DNA from: JAJRRH01 sp047638815
GTDB lineage: Bacteria > Bacteroidota > Bacteroidia > Flavobacteriales_D > JABDKJ01
Assembly: GCA_047638815.1 (NCBI GenBank)
Contig: JBLIMR010000011.1
Location: forward strand, 1-63,499
Length of the DNA stretch: 63,499 bases
Direction: 5' to 3'
The notes beneath the pieces were generated by a model that saw nothing but the letters and a program-made list of their open reading frames with translations, did no database searches and was not told where the DNA came from. This document shows positions 8,792 through 18,470 of the stretch, in pieces (the first letter of the stretch is position 1; the number at the start of each line of letters is the position of its first letter). Both the position numbers and the translations under genes were made by a program.

Positions 8792-11581
8792 ATGCGTTTT
8801 TTAGAAAGAGTTGTCGATGGTTGTTTATCGCACTTTGGTGATTTGAGCGAAGTGACCTTCGTTCTCCCAGGTAGAAGAACGGCTACATTTTTAAAAAAAT
8901 ATATTTTAGAAAAAAGCCCTCAGACACAGTGGGCTCCGAAAATAATCAGCTTCAATGAAATGGCTGAAGAATATACCGACCTGGAGGTTGCTGATAGCAT
9001 TACCCTTCGGTTTGAACTTTTCAAGGCTTACCTAGAAGTTGTAAATGACACTGAAGAATTTGCTTTATTCGACTCTTGGGCAAATATCATTCTCAGTGAT
9101 TATAATGCTATTGACAATTACCTTGTTGACTCAAAAGCAGCCTATGATGATTTAAGAAATATTAAAGATATAGAGGCATGGAGTTTCAATCTGGATCCTT
9201 TGAGTAAGGATCAACTGGACTTCTTAGAATTTTGGTCGGACCTTGGAAAATTACATCATATGTTCAAACAGAATGTTTTGGCTAAAAAAATAGCTTATCC
9301 TGGTTTGATAATGCGTCAATTTTCTGATCAATTGGAAACGTTGTTTACTAGCGAAAAAAAGATGAACTTGTGTTTTGCGGGCTTCAATGCACTTTCAAAA
9401 GCAGAAGAAAAAATCATTTCATACTTTCAGAATAAGCATAACACACAAATCTACTGGGACGTGGACCCTTTCTACGGTCAGATGCCAGATCATCCCGCAG
9501 GTCATTTCACCAGAAAAATGATCGCGAAACTGGGTAACTCTGAAACTACAGAGCTTGAAAGCAAGATTAATAATGAGTCGAAAAATATTAAGCTCATTTC
9601 CGTTCCAAATCCTCTATCCCAGAGTCGCGTTATCGGAAATCTTTTAAAAGAACGGATATATAATGATCATACCGCAATAGTTCTTGCCGATGAAAGTCTC
9701 CTTCTTCCAACACTTGAATCACTCCCTTCATATATAGACAAAGTGAACATTACCATGGGAATGAGTGCCAACTTGAGCCCTTTGTTTAAGATATATGACA
9801 GCCTCATTTCTCTTCATGTATATGCGTCTAAAAGAAAAGATAGACAAGGAGATCATGGGTACTATCATAAAGATTTTTTGGTTTTTTTACAACAAGTAAG
9901 AAGTCACAATGACGCTTTAATTTCTTCGGATGATCTATTTAAAATTAAAAAAATCATTAGTGACCAAAATCAAATACATGTTGACAGTTCTTTTATACAA
10001 GACCCCTCTTTAATCAACGCATTCAAAGGTGTGATGTTTTTACTAGAGCCTTTATCAAATGGGGTGAATCAATTGGTTGAGATTTTGCTGAAATTGACAA
10101 CCTCAATATTTAACAGTAAGAATCTGAATGTCATTAATCGAGAAATGGCCTTGCAGTTTGAACATATGTTGACGAAATTCAAGGAGGTTAATTTGGCATA
10201 TGGATTCTTAACCAATCTCAGTAATTTTCATGCTGTTTTTCGTCAAATATCCTCATCCGAGAAATTATCTTTTTTAGGTGAACCACTTGGCGGCATACAA
10301 ATAATGGGTATGCTTGAAACCAGGGCTATTGATTTTGATAGGGTTATAATATTAGGTGCTAACGAGGGTATTTTGCCTTCTGGAAGAAAACCCAATAGCT
10401 TTTTCCCTCATGAGCTTAAGAAATTTTATGGTTTGCCCAATCATAATGATCATGAGTCCGTCTATGCTTATTACTTTTATAGATTGATACAACATCCAAA
10501 GGAAGTGTCTATAGTCCATGGATTGGAAAGGGATGATTTCGGGGGTGGCGGTGAAAAAAGCAGATTTATTAGTCAGCTTCAATATGAAAAAACTAGAGGC
10601 AGACTGAAATGTTCTCTAAACACTGAAAACTATAGCGCTAACATTTCGAAAAGCCAGGAGAATCACCTGGGAATTAAAAAAACAGAAGAAATAGTCTCCC
10701 ATTTACTTAATCTAATGAGCAAAAGCGGCTTGTCCCCTTCTGCTTTGGAAAAATATCTTTCATGTCCTCTTGACTACTACTACAGATACGTTCTCGATCT
10801 AAGAGAGGAAAATGAAATGGAGGATGAAATAAACAATGCTGTTATGGGTACATGCATCCATGACGCACTTGAAGATCTCTATAAACCATTGATTGGACAA
10901 TGGCTGGATGAGGAAAAAATCAAAAACCTTAAAACACAGTCATCTTCAATTTTAAATGCACAATTTGCCAAAGCCAATCTTACAGACGCCATAAAATCTG
11001 GACCAAATCATTTGATCTATCTCATTTCAGAGAAGATGATTAAAAGGGTGCTCGATTTTGATCTCAAGCGATTACAGGATGGTCATAAAATTAAAATTTT
11101 GTCTTTAGAGCAAGAATACAAAGCCCCATTTACAATTGAGAGAAATGAAGAAAAGACAACTATTATTCTACGAGGGAAAGCCGACAGAGTAGAAGTTCTG
11201 GATGATAATATTCACATCATTGATTATAAAAGTGGAAATGTGAAAAGTGGAGATGTTCAGATAACTAATGAAGACTCTTTGATATCAAAAACAAAGACCT
11301 TGCAGCTAGCGCAGTATATGTGGTTATTCAAAAAGTGTAACCCGGAAATAGACAAAAATATTATCTCATCTATAATTTCATTGCCCAAGAATGCAGAAAT
11401 GTTGCTCAGCCTCAATTATAAAAGCGCTGGAAATGATGAAGAACAAGCCATTATGGATCTCTTTGAAATGCAAGTTAAAAAGGTGGTATCAGAAATTCTA
11501 GATATTTCTGTAGATTTTGAACATCATGAAAAGGCTATTTACTGTGGGTTTTGTGAAGTCACCGCTGAAAATTATTTTTAA
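8792..11581 (+). CDS. AddB/RecB-like PD-(D/E)XK exonuclease
   Basis: A 929-residue protein resembling the AddB subunit of AddAB double-strand-break repair nucleases. The N-terminal half looks like an inactivated UvrD-type helicase core: the usual Walker A site is replaced by VLPGRRTATFLKKY near residue 24. The C-terminal 290 residues form a RecB-family nuclease, with the histidine motif GTCIHDALE, the acidic motif GKADRVE, the catalytic IDYKSG and the QLAQYM motif. LSCPLDYYYRYVL and the terminal CGFC could supply cysteines to an iron-sulphur clamp, though only part of the AddB pattern is obvious. No UvrD-type AddA partner is adjacent: pyrD is divergent and a phosphate transporter follows. Confidence 0.85.
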   Translation: MRFLERVVDGCLSHFGDLSEVTFVLPGRRTATFLKKYILEKSPQTQWAPKIISFNEMAEEYTDLEVADSITLRFELFKAYLEVVNDTEEFALFDSWANIILSDYNAIDNYLVDSKAAYDDLRNIKDIEAWSFNLDPLSKDQLDFLEFWSDLGKLHHMFKQNVLAKKIAYPGLIMRQFSDQLETLFTSEKKMNLCFAGFNALSKAEEKIISYFQNKHNTQIYWDVDPFYGQMPDHPAGHFTRKMIAKLGNSETTELESKINNESKNIKLISVPNPLSQSRVIGNLLKERIYNDHTAIVLADESLLLPTLESLPSYIDKVNITMGMSANLSPLFKIYDSLISLHVYASKRKDRQGDHGYYHKDFLVFLQQVRSHNDALISSDDLFKIKKIISDQNQIHVDSSFIQDPSLINAFKGVMFLLEPLSNGVNQLVEILLKLTTSIFNSKNLNVINREMALQFEHMLTKFKEVNLAYGFLTNLSNFHAVFRQISSSEKLSFLGEPLGGIQIMGMLETRAIDFDRVIILGANEGILPSGRKPNSFFPHELKKFYGLPNHNDHESVYAYYFYRLIQHPKEVSIVHGLERDDFGGGGEKSRFISQLQYEKTRGRLKCSLNTENYSANISKSQENHLGIKKTEEIVSHLLNLMSKSGLSPSALEKYLSCPLDYYYRYVLDLREENEMEDEINNAVMGTCIHDALEDLYKPLIGQWLDEEKIKNLKTQSSSILNAQFAKANLTDAIKSGPNHLIYLISEKMIKRVLDFDLKRLQDGHKIKILSLEQEYKAPFTIERNEEKTTIILRGKADRVEVLDDNIHIIDYKSGNVKSGDVQITNEDSLISKTKTLQLAQYMWLFKKCNPEIDKNIISSIISLPKNAEMLLSLNYKSAGNDEEQAIMDLFEMQVKKVVSEILDISVDFEHHEKAIYCGFCEVTAENYF

Positions 11582-11825
11582 TCTAGGATTAAATACCTGT
11601 TAATCTACACTTTACAATCATGAACAATATATTTTCCATCAAAATTTAGACCTCCTTAAAATATAAGTTACAAATAAATTGAATTTTGTCAATCAAATAG
11701 CTGAATGACAGCGTAATACAAATATTCTTTCGTAATATTTATTTAACATAAAAATCCCATTGCAAAAGACCATCGTAACCAGAATTAAATTTAATTTGCG
11801 TTAGATTTTAATAGCAATTAGCATC

Positions 11826-14123
11826 ATGGAGAGTTTATATTTATTTTTCGTAATAGTCTTGGTAGTTCTAGCGGTTTCGGACCTTATTGTTGGGGTCAGT
11901 AATGATGCTGTAAACTTTCTAAATTCGGCAATCGGTGCCAGAGTAACCAGTTTAAAAGTGATTATGGTGATTGCAGGACTAGGGGTACTCGCTGGAGCAA
12001 CAATTTCCGGAGGTATGATGGAAGTTGCTCGGAAGGGAATTTTCCATCCAGAGATGTTCCGCTTCTCAGAAATCATGTTCATTTTCATGGCTGTGATGAT
12101 TACAGATGTCATATTGCTGGATATGTTTAATTCCTTTGGAATGCCAACATCTACCACGGTATCTATTGTTTTTGAGCTTCTTGGAGCGGCTGTGGGTATG
12201 GCAGTAATTAAGGTTTACTCAGGAGATTACTTCATGGGCGAAAATGGAGAAATTGCTAGACAAGTAGGTGATTATATCAACTCCGCAACTGCATTGAAAA
12301 TTATAGGTGGGATACTCTTATCCGTGGCAGTGGCCTTCAGTGTGGGGATGATTATTCAATTTCTAACTAGGCTACTTTTCTCCTTTGATTTTAAAAAGAA
12401 AGTTAAGTACTATGGAGCCCTTTGGGGAGGTTTCGCACTAACAGCAATCATGTTCTTTATACTTATTAAAGGCGCTAAAAATGTTCCATTTATGGACAAA
12501 GATGTTAAAGCATATATTGCAACGAATACAATGCAAATTTTATTTATCAGCTTTGTGAGTTGGACTATATTGCTGCAGTTAATAAATTGGTTTACTAAAA
12601 TTAATATCTTCAAGGTAATTGTTCTTACTGGTACATTTGCACTCGCCATGGCATTTGCAGGTAATGATCTAGTAAACTTTATTGGTGTTCCAATTGCAGG
12701 TTATGAAGCCTACGATTTATTTGTTAGTCAAGGAGGAACCAATACTGATTTTCTGATGAATGGCTTAGCAACCAAAGAGAAAGCCCCAGTTTTGTTTCTT
12801 GTCTTAGCTGGACTGGTAATGGTACTGACTTTATGGTTATCTAAAAAAGCGAGAAATGTTATTAAAACCTCTTTGGATCTTGGTAGACAAGATGATGGTT
12901 TTGAAAGATTTGGTTCATCATTAATGGCTAGATCAATTGTTAGAGCAACTTCTACAACCAGCAAGAGAATTGAAGATATTTTACCCAACAGAGTGAATAG
13001 TTTTATTGAGAAAAGGTTTGATCAAACACCCTTTAATCATTGGGTCAATCAATTTGAAAAAGATGAAGCCCCTGCGTTTGATTTGGTACGAGCTTCAGTA
13101 ACACTTGTTGTTGCGAGTATATTGATATCCATTGGAACAACTTTAAAGCTTCCACTATCTACAACTTATGTGACATTTATGGTTGCAATGGGGACTTCCT
13201 TAGCTGATGGTGCATGGGGTCGAGAAAGTGCTGTTTACAGAGTGTCTGGAGTTTTATCAGTAATAGGCGGGTGGTTCTTCACGGCATTTTCCGCTTTTAC
13301 GGCTGCTTTCTTTTTAGTCATTGCATTCACTCAATTTGGATCAATAGCCATATTCGCCATGCTGCTTTTAGTAATATTCTTACTTTACAAGTCGCATGTG
13401 AAACAAAAACATCTTGAGGCTATCATGGCAGATGATTTTGAATTAGGTGATGAAGATTCTATTGACGCCCAATATGCCTATGATAAAGGTGTTAAATACA
13501 CGAATAGATTATTTCAATCAGTTAGTGAAACATTAACGAAATCTGTAGGCGCCCTTTCGAAAGAGAATGTGAAATTATTGCAAGAGAGCAAGAGAGAATT
13601 CAAAATCGTTTTTGATAAAATCAAAAGGGTCAATAACAAGGTGAACACAACCATTTCAAGACTTGATGATGATTCAGAAGATGTCGGAATAAATTACATC
13701 AAAAGCATGTACTTTTTACATGAAATCGGACTCAGTAATGATCGTATCGTTAAACCACTTTATGATTATGTTGCCAATAGCCACAAACAGATATTAGATG
13801 AACAACAAAATGACTTATATTCTGCAGTTGGAATGGTTGAAAATTCTTATAAAAAAGCACTAGAAATTGTTAATACCAATGACTATGCTAAACTTGATGA
13901 ATTCCTTGTCGATAGAGATGAAATGGTCGCAGAACTCGATCTTCTTAGAAAAGTGCAAGTAAAAAGAATAAAGAACAAAACTGTTGGAACAAGGAATAGT
14001 GTCTTGTTCTTCGATACTGTATCTGAAATCAGACACCTCCTTATTTACGTTGGAAATTTCTTGGTTTCATACAAAGACTTTGATGCTCGTGTTAAGAACG
14101 GACCGTCCGAAACTGAAGAGTAA
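11826..14123 (+). CDS. PiT-family inorganic phosphate transporter with PhoU-like C-terminal domain
   Basis: Imports inorganic phosphate across the inner membrane, driven by cations. The 765-residue protein has the duplicated PiT signature: SNDAVNFLNSAIGARV near residue 24 and a second copy, AMAFAGNDLVNFIGVPIAGY, near residue 280. About ten hydrophobic segments fall in two halves separated by a cytoplasmic loop (roughly 345-430). The last 230 residues or so are soluble, helical and charged, resembling PhoU/DUF47 regulatory domains. Such fusions are common in Bacteroidota and suggest built-in control of flux. A 244-bp AT-rich leader separates it from the nuclease gene, so it is probably transcribed on its own. 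Confidence 0.9.
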   Translation: MESLYLFFVIVLVVLAVSDLIVGVSNDAVNFLNSAIGARVTSLKVIMVIAGLGVLAGATISGGMMEVARKGIFHPEMFRFSEIMFIFMAVMITDVILLDMFNSFGMPTSTTVSIVFELLGAAVGMAVIKVYSGDYFMGENGEIARQVGDYINSATALKIIGGILLSVAVAFSVGMIIQFLTRLLFSFDFKKKVKYYGALWGGFALTAIMFFILIKGAKNVPFMDKDVKAYIATNTMQILFISFVSWTILLQLINWFTKINIFKVIVLTGTFALAMAFAGNDLVNFIGVPIAGYEAYDLFVSQGGTNTDFLMNGLATKEKAPVLFLVLAGLVMVLTLWLSKKARNVIKTSLDLGRQDDGFERFGSSLMARSIVRATSTTSKRIEDILPNRVNSFIEKRFDQTPFNHWVNQFEKDEAPAFDLVRASVTLVVASILISIGTTLKLPLSTTYVTFMVAMGTSLADGAWGRESAVYRVSGVLSVIGGWFFTAFSAFTAAFFLVIAFTQFGSIAIFAMLLLVIFLLYKSHVKQKHLEAIMADDFELGDEDSIDAQYAYDKGVKYTNRLFQSVSETLTKSVGALSKENVKLLQESKREFKIVFDKIKRVNNKVNTTISRLDDDSEDVGINYIKSMYFLHEIGLSNDRIVKPLYDYVANSHKQILDEQQNDLYSAVGMVENSYKKALEIVNTNDYAKLDEFLVDRDEMVAELDLLRKVQVKRIKNKTVGTRNSVLFFDTVSEIRHLLIYVGNFLVSYKDFDARVKNGPSETEE

Positions 14124-14140
14124 ACTTCCTGACCCTATTT

Positions 14141-14173
14141 GGTTTGTTTATCACGAGGTGTGACAAGCAAACC
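14141..14173 (+). terminator. Hairpin after the phosphate transporter gene
   Basis: Arms at 14141-14154 and 14160-14173 pair over 14 positions with two G-U type wobbles around a 5-nt loop. It lies 17 bp after the stop codon. There is no clear U-run, so it could be a factor-dependent terminator or an mRNA-stabilising hairpin. Confidence 0.35.
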
Positions 14174-14194
14174 CTAAATGTTTTGGATTGCACA

Positions 14195-14413
14195 GCTTCC
14201 CTTCTTGAAAGGGGAAATAATTACTTTTTAATTGTGTCAGGGAATTATATTGGACACTTAATGCTTCCCCTCTTGAGAGGGGACTGAGGGGTGTGTCTAG
14301 TAGCACATGAACACCATTTTAATAGTTAAGTCTGATTTGATTTTCTACATGAATTATGTTCGATTCTCTTTCATAAGGATAAACACACCCCTGGCCCCTC
14401 TCAAGAGGGGAAA
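14195..14413. repeat. Inverted-repeat element with CCCCTCTTGAGAGGGG cores
   Basis: Two arms of about 30 bp, 14265-14296 and 14383-14413, are near-perfect inverted copies. Each consists of a self-complementary core CCCCTCTTGAGAGGGG followed by GGGGTGTGT (or its complement). About 86 bp of AT-rich DNA lies between them with no convincing gene. A degenerate third core occurs at 14195-14216. The structure sits between the convergent phosphate-transporter and porQ genes and fills the 330-bp gap. It resembles a small non-autonomous mobile element or REP-like repeat; similar GGGGTGTG repeats are, from memory, common in Bacteroidota intergenic DNA. Confidence 0.7.
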
Positions 14414-14455
14414 TCATATTGGAAACGTATTGATTTTGGTCGGGTGTGGAGGGAT

Positions 14456-15496
14456 CTACCCTCTTTTAAAATCGGATAAACGTACCGTCATACTAATGTG
14501 ATTAGTACTCCCAGCCTGATTGTATGTTGCTCGGCCATAGTTCAACTTAAACTTACTTATCCTCAGACCTAGTCCCCATGAAATACCCGAAGTAGCTGGT
14601 TTTTGCTCGAGTCTGAGTTCAGCTCTTCTTCTGAAGTTGTATCCAAATCGCAAATGAAAATTTTCAGATAGTATAAATTCAGAGCCAAGGATTACATGTC
14701 TCATTCCTTTTTCCAATGTACTTTCTTCTGGTAATTCTATCACTTGGCCAGTGAGAGGATCAACCTGATTTAAATCCGCAGGATCGGTGAATGTCAGATC
14801 CCATTTTTGTAAGTTTTCAAAGTTCACGCTAAATCTCAGAGGCGATTTCGCCAACTTCCTTGTCAGTCCTAAATCAATACCAAACGGTACACTTAGATCT
14901 CCATTTTCAGTATAATTTGAGATATTAAACCCAATATTACGAACCAATAATCCTGCACTGAAAAAGGTATCCTTACTTCTATAAGCACCAGAAAGGTCCA
15001 ATGCAACTGCAGAAGCATTGTATTCTGCTAAATTCGAAAGGATTACTTTTACATTAGATCCAACGCTAAAAGCTTCGTCCAACTGTCTACCCGCTCCAAG
15101 ACTGAGCATATATTCTCCACTTGACAGCGAACCTATCTCCTGTCCCGAAACATCGGTTTCTGCAATTTCTCCATATGAAATATATTGAAGTGATGCCGCA
15201 AATGTGGCGACTTCGGGAATATATTTTGCGTATCCAACAGTGCCATAATTGATGTCAGAAAGATATCCAGTATAATTAAAAACCACTTGATCATGATCCG
15301 TACTATCCAGCATGGCTGGCATACTCAAAGCTAGATTGAGATCATTGTCCATGATGGAGATAATCCTACCTCCAAGGGCCGCATTTCTCGCAGAATTGGG
15401 TAAGTTGATAAATTGATATCCTGCTGTACCACCGTATTGTGCAATAGATGGGAGGGCAAGAAGTAATAGAAAAGTAACCGCAAATAACTTTCTCAT
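14456..15496 (-). CDS. porQ: Type IX secretion system protein PorQ
   Basis: An outer-membrane beta-barrel of the PorV/PorQ/FadL-like class, part of the T9SS cell-surface attachment machinery. The N-terminus is a signal peptide (MRKLFAVTFLLLLALPSIAQ) followed by the family motif YQFINLPNSARNAALGG, then regular alternating strands (NYTGYLSDINYGTVGYA, GEYMLSLGAGRQLD) to the end. The frame opens 18 codons earlier at 15550, but only the ATG at 15496 puts the signal peptide at the N-terminus, giving 346 residues. It lies downstream of a lipoprotein nuclease-family gene on the same strand. Other T9SS core genes (porK-N, sov/sprA) are not in this window. Confidence 0.87.
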   Translation of the reverse strand: MRKLFAVTFLLLLALPSIAQYGGTAGYQFINLPNSARNAALGGRIISIMDNDLNLALSMPAMLDSTDHDQVVFNYTGYLSDINYGTVGYAKYIPEVATFAASLQYISYGEIAETDVSGQEIGSLSSGEYMLSLGAGRQLDEAFSVGSNVKVILSNLAEYNASAVALDLSGAYRSKDTFFSAGLLVRNIGFNISNYTENGDLSVPFGIDLGLTRKLAKSPLRFSVNFENLQKWDLTFTDPADLNQVDPLTGQVIELPEESTLEKGMRHVILGSEFILSENFHLRFGYNFRRRAELRLEQKPATSGISWGLGLRISKFKLNYGRATYNQAGSTNHISMTVRLSDFKRG

Positions 15497-15556
15497 TGTA
15501 ATAATCTTTCGTTGCTCAGAACGTTTTATGTGCATAGTTATTTTGTCCATAAGCCA

Positions 15557-16609
15557 TTATTTCATTTTAAATTCAACAACGATCGGCAAATGGTCCGAAT
15601 ATCCCCCAAAGTATTTATGTCCAAAGGTTCTATTGGGTTTGTGTTCTTTGTATTTCTTATCGTAATACATCATGAAATCTTCTTGATAAATTTCCAATCC
15701 TTCCATAGTCGTACTTAGGCCTTCACCATCCATAAACCCACTCGAAACGATCGCTTGATCTAGCATCCCCCAATCACCTCTGTAGTTATAACTTCCCTTA
15801 TCGTTTTCATTAAGTGTGTATGCCAAATTATATAACTCACTTTTCTGCTTTCCATTTCCGGTTGCATTCAGCACTTGTGAAATACTCTTGTTGTCCGGAT
15901 AATCATTAAAGTCACCCATAATGATGATTTTACTTTGATCATCTTGGCTTAACAAATCATCCACTTTTGATTTAAGTGTTTTAGCCGCGGCCAACCTTCT
16001 TGGCTCTGACACTTCAGCACCTTCCCTTCTCGAAGGCCAATGATTTAGAAAAACGTTAACCGTTTCTCCGTTAAACAATTCACCCTGAAAATATAAAATA
16101 TCTCTGGATCTATAATTCATATTTGCAAACTTTATTCTAAAAGCTTTATGGCTTTTTTCAGAAAAGATGTCTTTACGATACATCATGGCGACATCAATTC
16201 CCCTTCGATCTGCACTTTCTTCATGAACAACTGCATATTCCTTTCCACTCACAGAAAGTGCTTCTGCTAAATCTTCTACAACAGCTTTATTTTCTACCTC
16301 AGCCAATCCAATAACTGCTGGGAGATAATCATGTTTATCAGTCATCGATTTTAAAACTTTTGCAAGCTGCGAAATTTTCTTTTCGTATCTATCCTCCGTC
16401 CAATTGTTTTTACCCTCAGGTGTAAAATCATCATCCAACTTTTTGGGATCGTCCATAACATCGAATAAATTTTCAACGTTGTAAAAAACAAAATGCAACT
16501 CGTCTGGTCCATCACCTGATTTTAAAGAACTCTCAATTTTCAGATTGGAATTATTATCGGAACAGGAAAAGCAAAGAAATATGAATGACAGGAAAAGAAA
16601 GTTTCTCAT
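15557..16609 (-). CDS. Exported endonuclease/exonuclease/phosphatase-family lipoprotein
   Basis: A 350-residue protein of the EEP superfamily, which hydrolyses phosphodiester bonds in nucleic acids, lipids or sugar phosphates with a divalent metal. The fold's motifs are present: FYNVENLFD (N-terminal Asn), GLAEVENKAV (metal-binding Glu), the NHWPSRR histidine motif, MGDFNDYPD and the terminal SDHLPIVVEF. A lipobox (FLCFSC, Cys16) marks it as a lipoprotein, so it works outside the cytoplasm, most likely on extracellular DNA or phospholipid rather than in repair. Its ATG shares one base with the stop of the upstream HerA-like gene (TAATG), implying coupled translation. The substrate cannot be deduced. 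Confidence 0.85.
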   Translation of the reverse strand: MRNFLFLSFIFLCFSCSDNNSNLKIESSLKSGDGPDELHFVFYNVENLFDVMDDPKKLDDDFTPEGKNNWTEDRYEKKISQLAKVLKSMTDKHDYLPAVIGLAEVENKAVVEDLAEALSVSGKEYAVVHEESADRRGIDVAMMYRKDIFSEKSHKAFRIKFANMNYRSRDILYFQGELFNGETVNVFLNHWPSRREGAEVSEPRRLAAAKTLKSKVDDLLSQDDQSKIIIMGDFNDYPDNKSISQVLNATGNGKQKSELYNLAYTLNENDKGSYNYRGDWGMLDQAIVSSGFMDGEGLSTTMEGLEIYQEDFMMYYDKKYKEHKPNRTFGHKYFGGYSDHLPIVVEFKMK

Positions 16610-18156
16610 TATCTTCTTCGGGATGACCTATTGATTCCCAACATACCAAGCAAACCTCTCGATATCTCACGCATGACTGTTCTCCCCATTTGTCGGACCA
16701 TTGTATTTTTAGTCAACTCTTCAAACATTCCCTTTTCTTTGACAACCTTTTTAGCCTTTTTCTTTTGCTCTTCAATTTCGGCTTTGTGGTCATCAGCACT
16801 AGAATCCTCAAGCTTCTTTTTCAAGAGTTCGTATGCACTTTCACGATCTATTTCATCATTGTACTTGGTTGTCAATTCCGATCTACGTACAACCTCATCT
16901 ATTTCCTTGTCCGTGAGTATATCCATTCTACTCATTGGCGCTCTCATTAATGTAGCAACCAATGGTGTTGGAATTCCCTTTTCATTTAAGCCTGTAATCA
17001 GGGCCTCTCCAATTCCCAGATTTGTAAGGATAGAATCCGTCTTATAAAATTTTGAGTCCGGATAATTCTCCGATGTCCTTTTAATATTTCTTCGATCCTT
17101 AGCCGTAAATGCTCGCAATGCATGTTGCACCTTTAGTCCAAGTTGACTTAACACAGCTTCTGGTACATCCGATGGATTTTGAGTGACAAAAAATACACCC
17201 ACCCCTTTTGAACGAATCAGTTTTACTATCGCTTCCAACTGTTGCAATAAAGCAGATGAAGCATTATTAAAAATTAAATGAGCCTCATCAATAAAAACAC
17301 ACAACTTTGGCTTATCCAAATCTCCTTCTTCAGGAAATGTCGCATAGATCTCAGCCAAAAGACTTAGCATAAATGTTGAAAACAACTTTGGTCTATCCTG
17401 AATATCCGTCAGTCTCAATACAGAAACCTTGCCTTTTCCTTCAGCTGTTAATTTGGTGAAATCTTCCACTTCAAAAGATTTTTCACCGAAGAATGTTTCC
17501 GCACCTTGTTGCTCGAGCTCAATAATTTTTCTCAGAATCGTTGATACAGATGCGGTAGAAACTCGACCAAACTCTTCCTGAATTTCTTTTTTACCATCAT
17601 TGGTAATATAGTGCAAGACCTTTTTCATATCCTTAAGATCTATCAAAGGCAATTTGCTATCATCACAATACTTAAACACCAAAGAAATTATTCCTTGTTG
17701 GGTATCATTAAGTTCTAATATTTTAGAAAATAAAACTGGTCCGAATTCTGTAACAGTTGCTCTCAGTTTTACCCCTTTCCCGTTTGAAATAGTTAAAAAC
17801 TCCAGTGGCATTGCCTTCGACTCCCATGGCGTTTGGATAATTCCATGACGCTTTTCAATATGTTTATTGTTAGATCCACCCATAGCCAACCCACTGAGAT
17901 CACCTTTGAGATCCATTAGTAAGCAAGGTACACCACTCTCAGATAATTGTTCCGCAATTACCTGCATTGATTTGGTCTTTCCGGTTCCAGTGGCGCCAGC
18001 AATCAACCCATGTCTATTGAATGATTTTAACGGTAATTTTACGCGGAGGCCCTCTACACCCTCACCATCTAGCATGCCCGCACCCAAGATAAAATCTTGT
18101 CCCTTGAATGTGTATCCTTCTTCTATGTGTGATTTAAATTCTTCTGTAGACCCCAT
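16609..18156 (-). CDS. HerA-like hexameric ATPase (DUF853 family)
   Basis: A cytoplasmic P-loop ATPase of the HerA/FtsK superfamily, 515 residues. It has a Walker A GATGTGKT (54-61), Walker B CVFIDEAH near residue 290, the sensor-like FFVTQNPSDVPEAVLSQLG, and a basic, helical C-terminal tail (about 425-515). Bacterial DUF853 proteins are usually annotated as HerA-like helicases of unknown role. It overlaps the downstream EEP lipoprotein by one base, but that partner is exported, so a HerA-NurA-style repair pair is unlikely. It is probably the first gene of the HerA-EEP unit, with porQ possibly co-transcribed. Confidence 0.88.
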   Translation of the reverse strand: MGSTEEFKSHIEEGYTFKGQDFILGAGMLDGEGVEGLRVKLPLKSFNRHGLIAGATGTGKTKSMQVIAEQLSESGVPCLLMDLKGDLSGLAMGGSNNKHIEKRHGIIQTPWESKAMPLEFLTISNGKGVKLRATVTEFGPVLFSKILELNDTQQGIISLVFKYCDDSKLPLIDLKDMKKVLHYITNDGKKEIQEEFGRVSTASVSTILRKIIELEQQGAETFFGEKSFEVEDFTKLTAEGKGKVSVLRLTDIQDRPKLFSTFMLSLLAEIYATFPEEGDLDKPKLCVFIDEAHLIFNNASSALLQQLEAIVKLIRSKGVGVFFVTQNPSDVPEAVLSQLGLKVQHALRAFTAKDRRNIKRTSENYPDSKFYKTDSILTNLGIGEALITGLNEKGIPTPLVATLMRAPMSRMDILTDKEIDEVVRRSELTTKYNDEIDRESAYELLKKKLEDSSADDHKAEIEEQKKKAKKVVKEKGMFEELTKNTMVRQMGRTVMREISRGLLGMLGINRSSRRR

Positions 18157-18224
18157 TCGTTTTATTCTATTGTATAGTTTTAAAGTGTAATGCGATGCGA
18201 AATTAACATATTTAGTTTAGTGCT

Positions 18225-18464
18225 AAGTAGTCAGTAATCAGGGGTCAGGGGTCAGTAGTCAGTAGTCAGATAGCAGTAGTCAGTAAATGAGTGTCACTAG
18301 ACTGTCATATAAGGGGTAGGAATCAGTATGTAGATCCATGGAGAAAATTATTTTGTTTCCATTTATCAATAATTAGATTCCGATCCTTGTAGATTGACAA
18401 AACAAAGCGAAATACCATGCCCTCCATAAAACTGATTACTGACTACTGATCCCTGACTACTATT
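18225..18464. repeat. Inverted array of CAGTAGTCAGT words
   Basis: The left arm (18225-18286) repeats variants of AGTAGTCAGTAATCAGGGGT; the right arm (18431-18464) carries the same words in the opposite orientation. About 145 bp between them have no convincing gene, though one 31-codon minus-strand frame (MVFRFVLSIY...) occurs. The element fills most of the 313-bp gap between the HerA-like gene and dodecin. The arrangement resembles a small non-autonomous mobile or REP-like element. Confidence 0.6.
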
Positions 18465-18470
18465 AAATCC

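Noticed and set aside
14307..14501. 64-codon plus-strand frame near porQ
   Set aside because: It is made of the inverted-repeat element and runs into the 3' end of porQ antisense.
15557..18156. HerA-like ATPase plus nuclease-family gene as a HerA-NurA type repair or defence pair
   Set aside because: The EEP protein has a lipobox and is exported, so it cannot act with a cytoplasmic HerA ATPase on chromosomal DNA.
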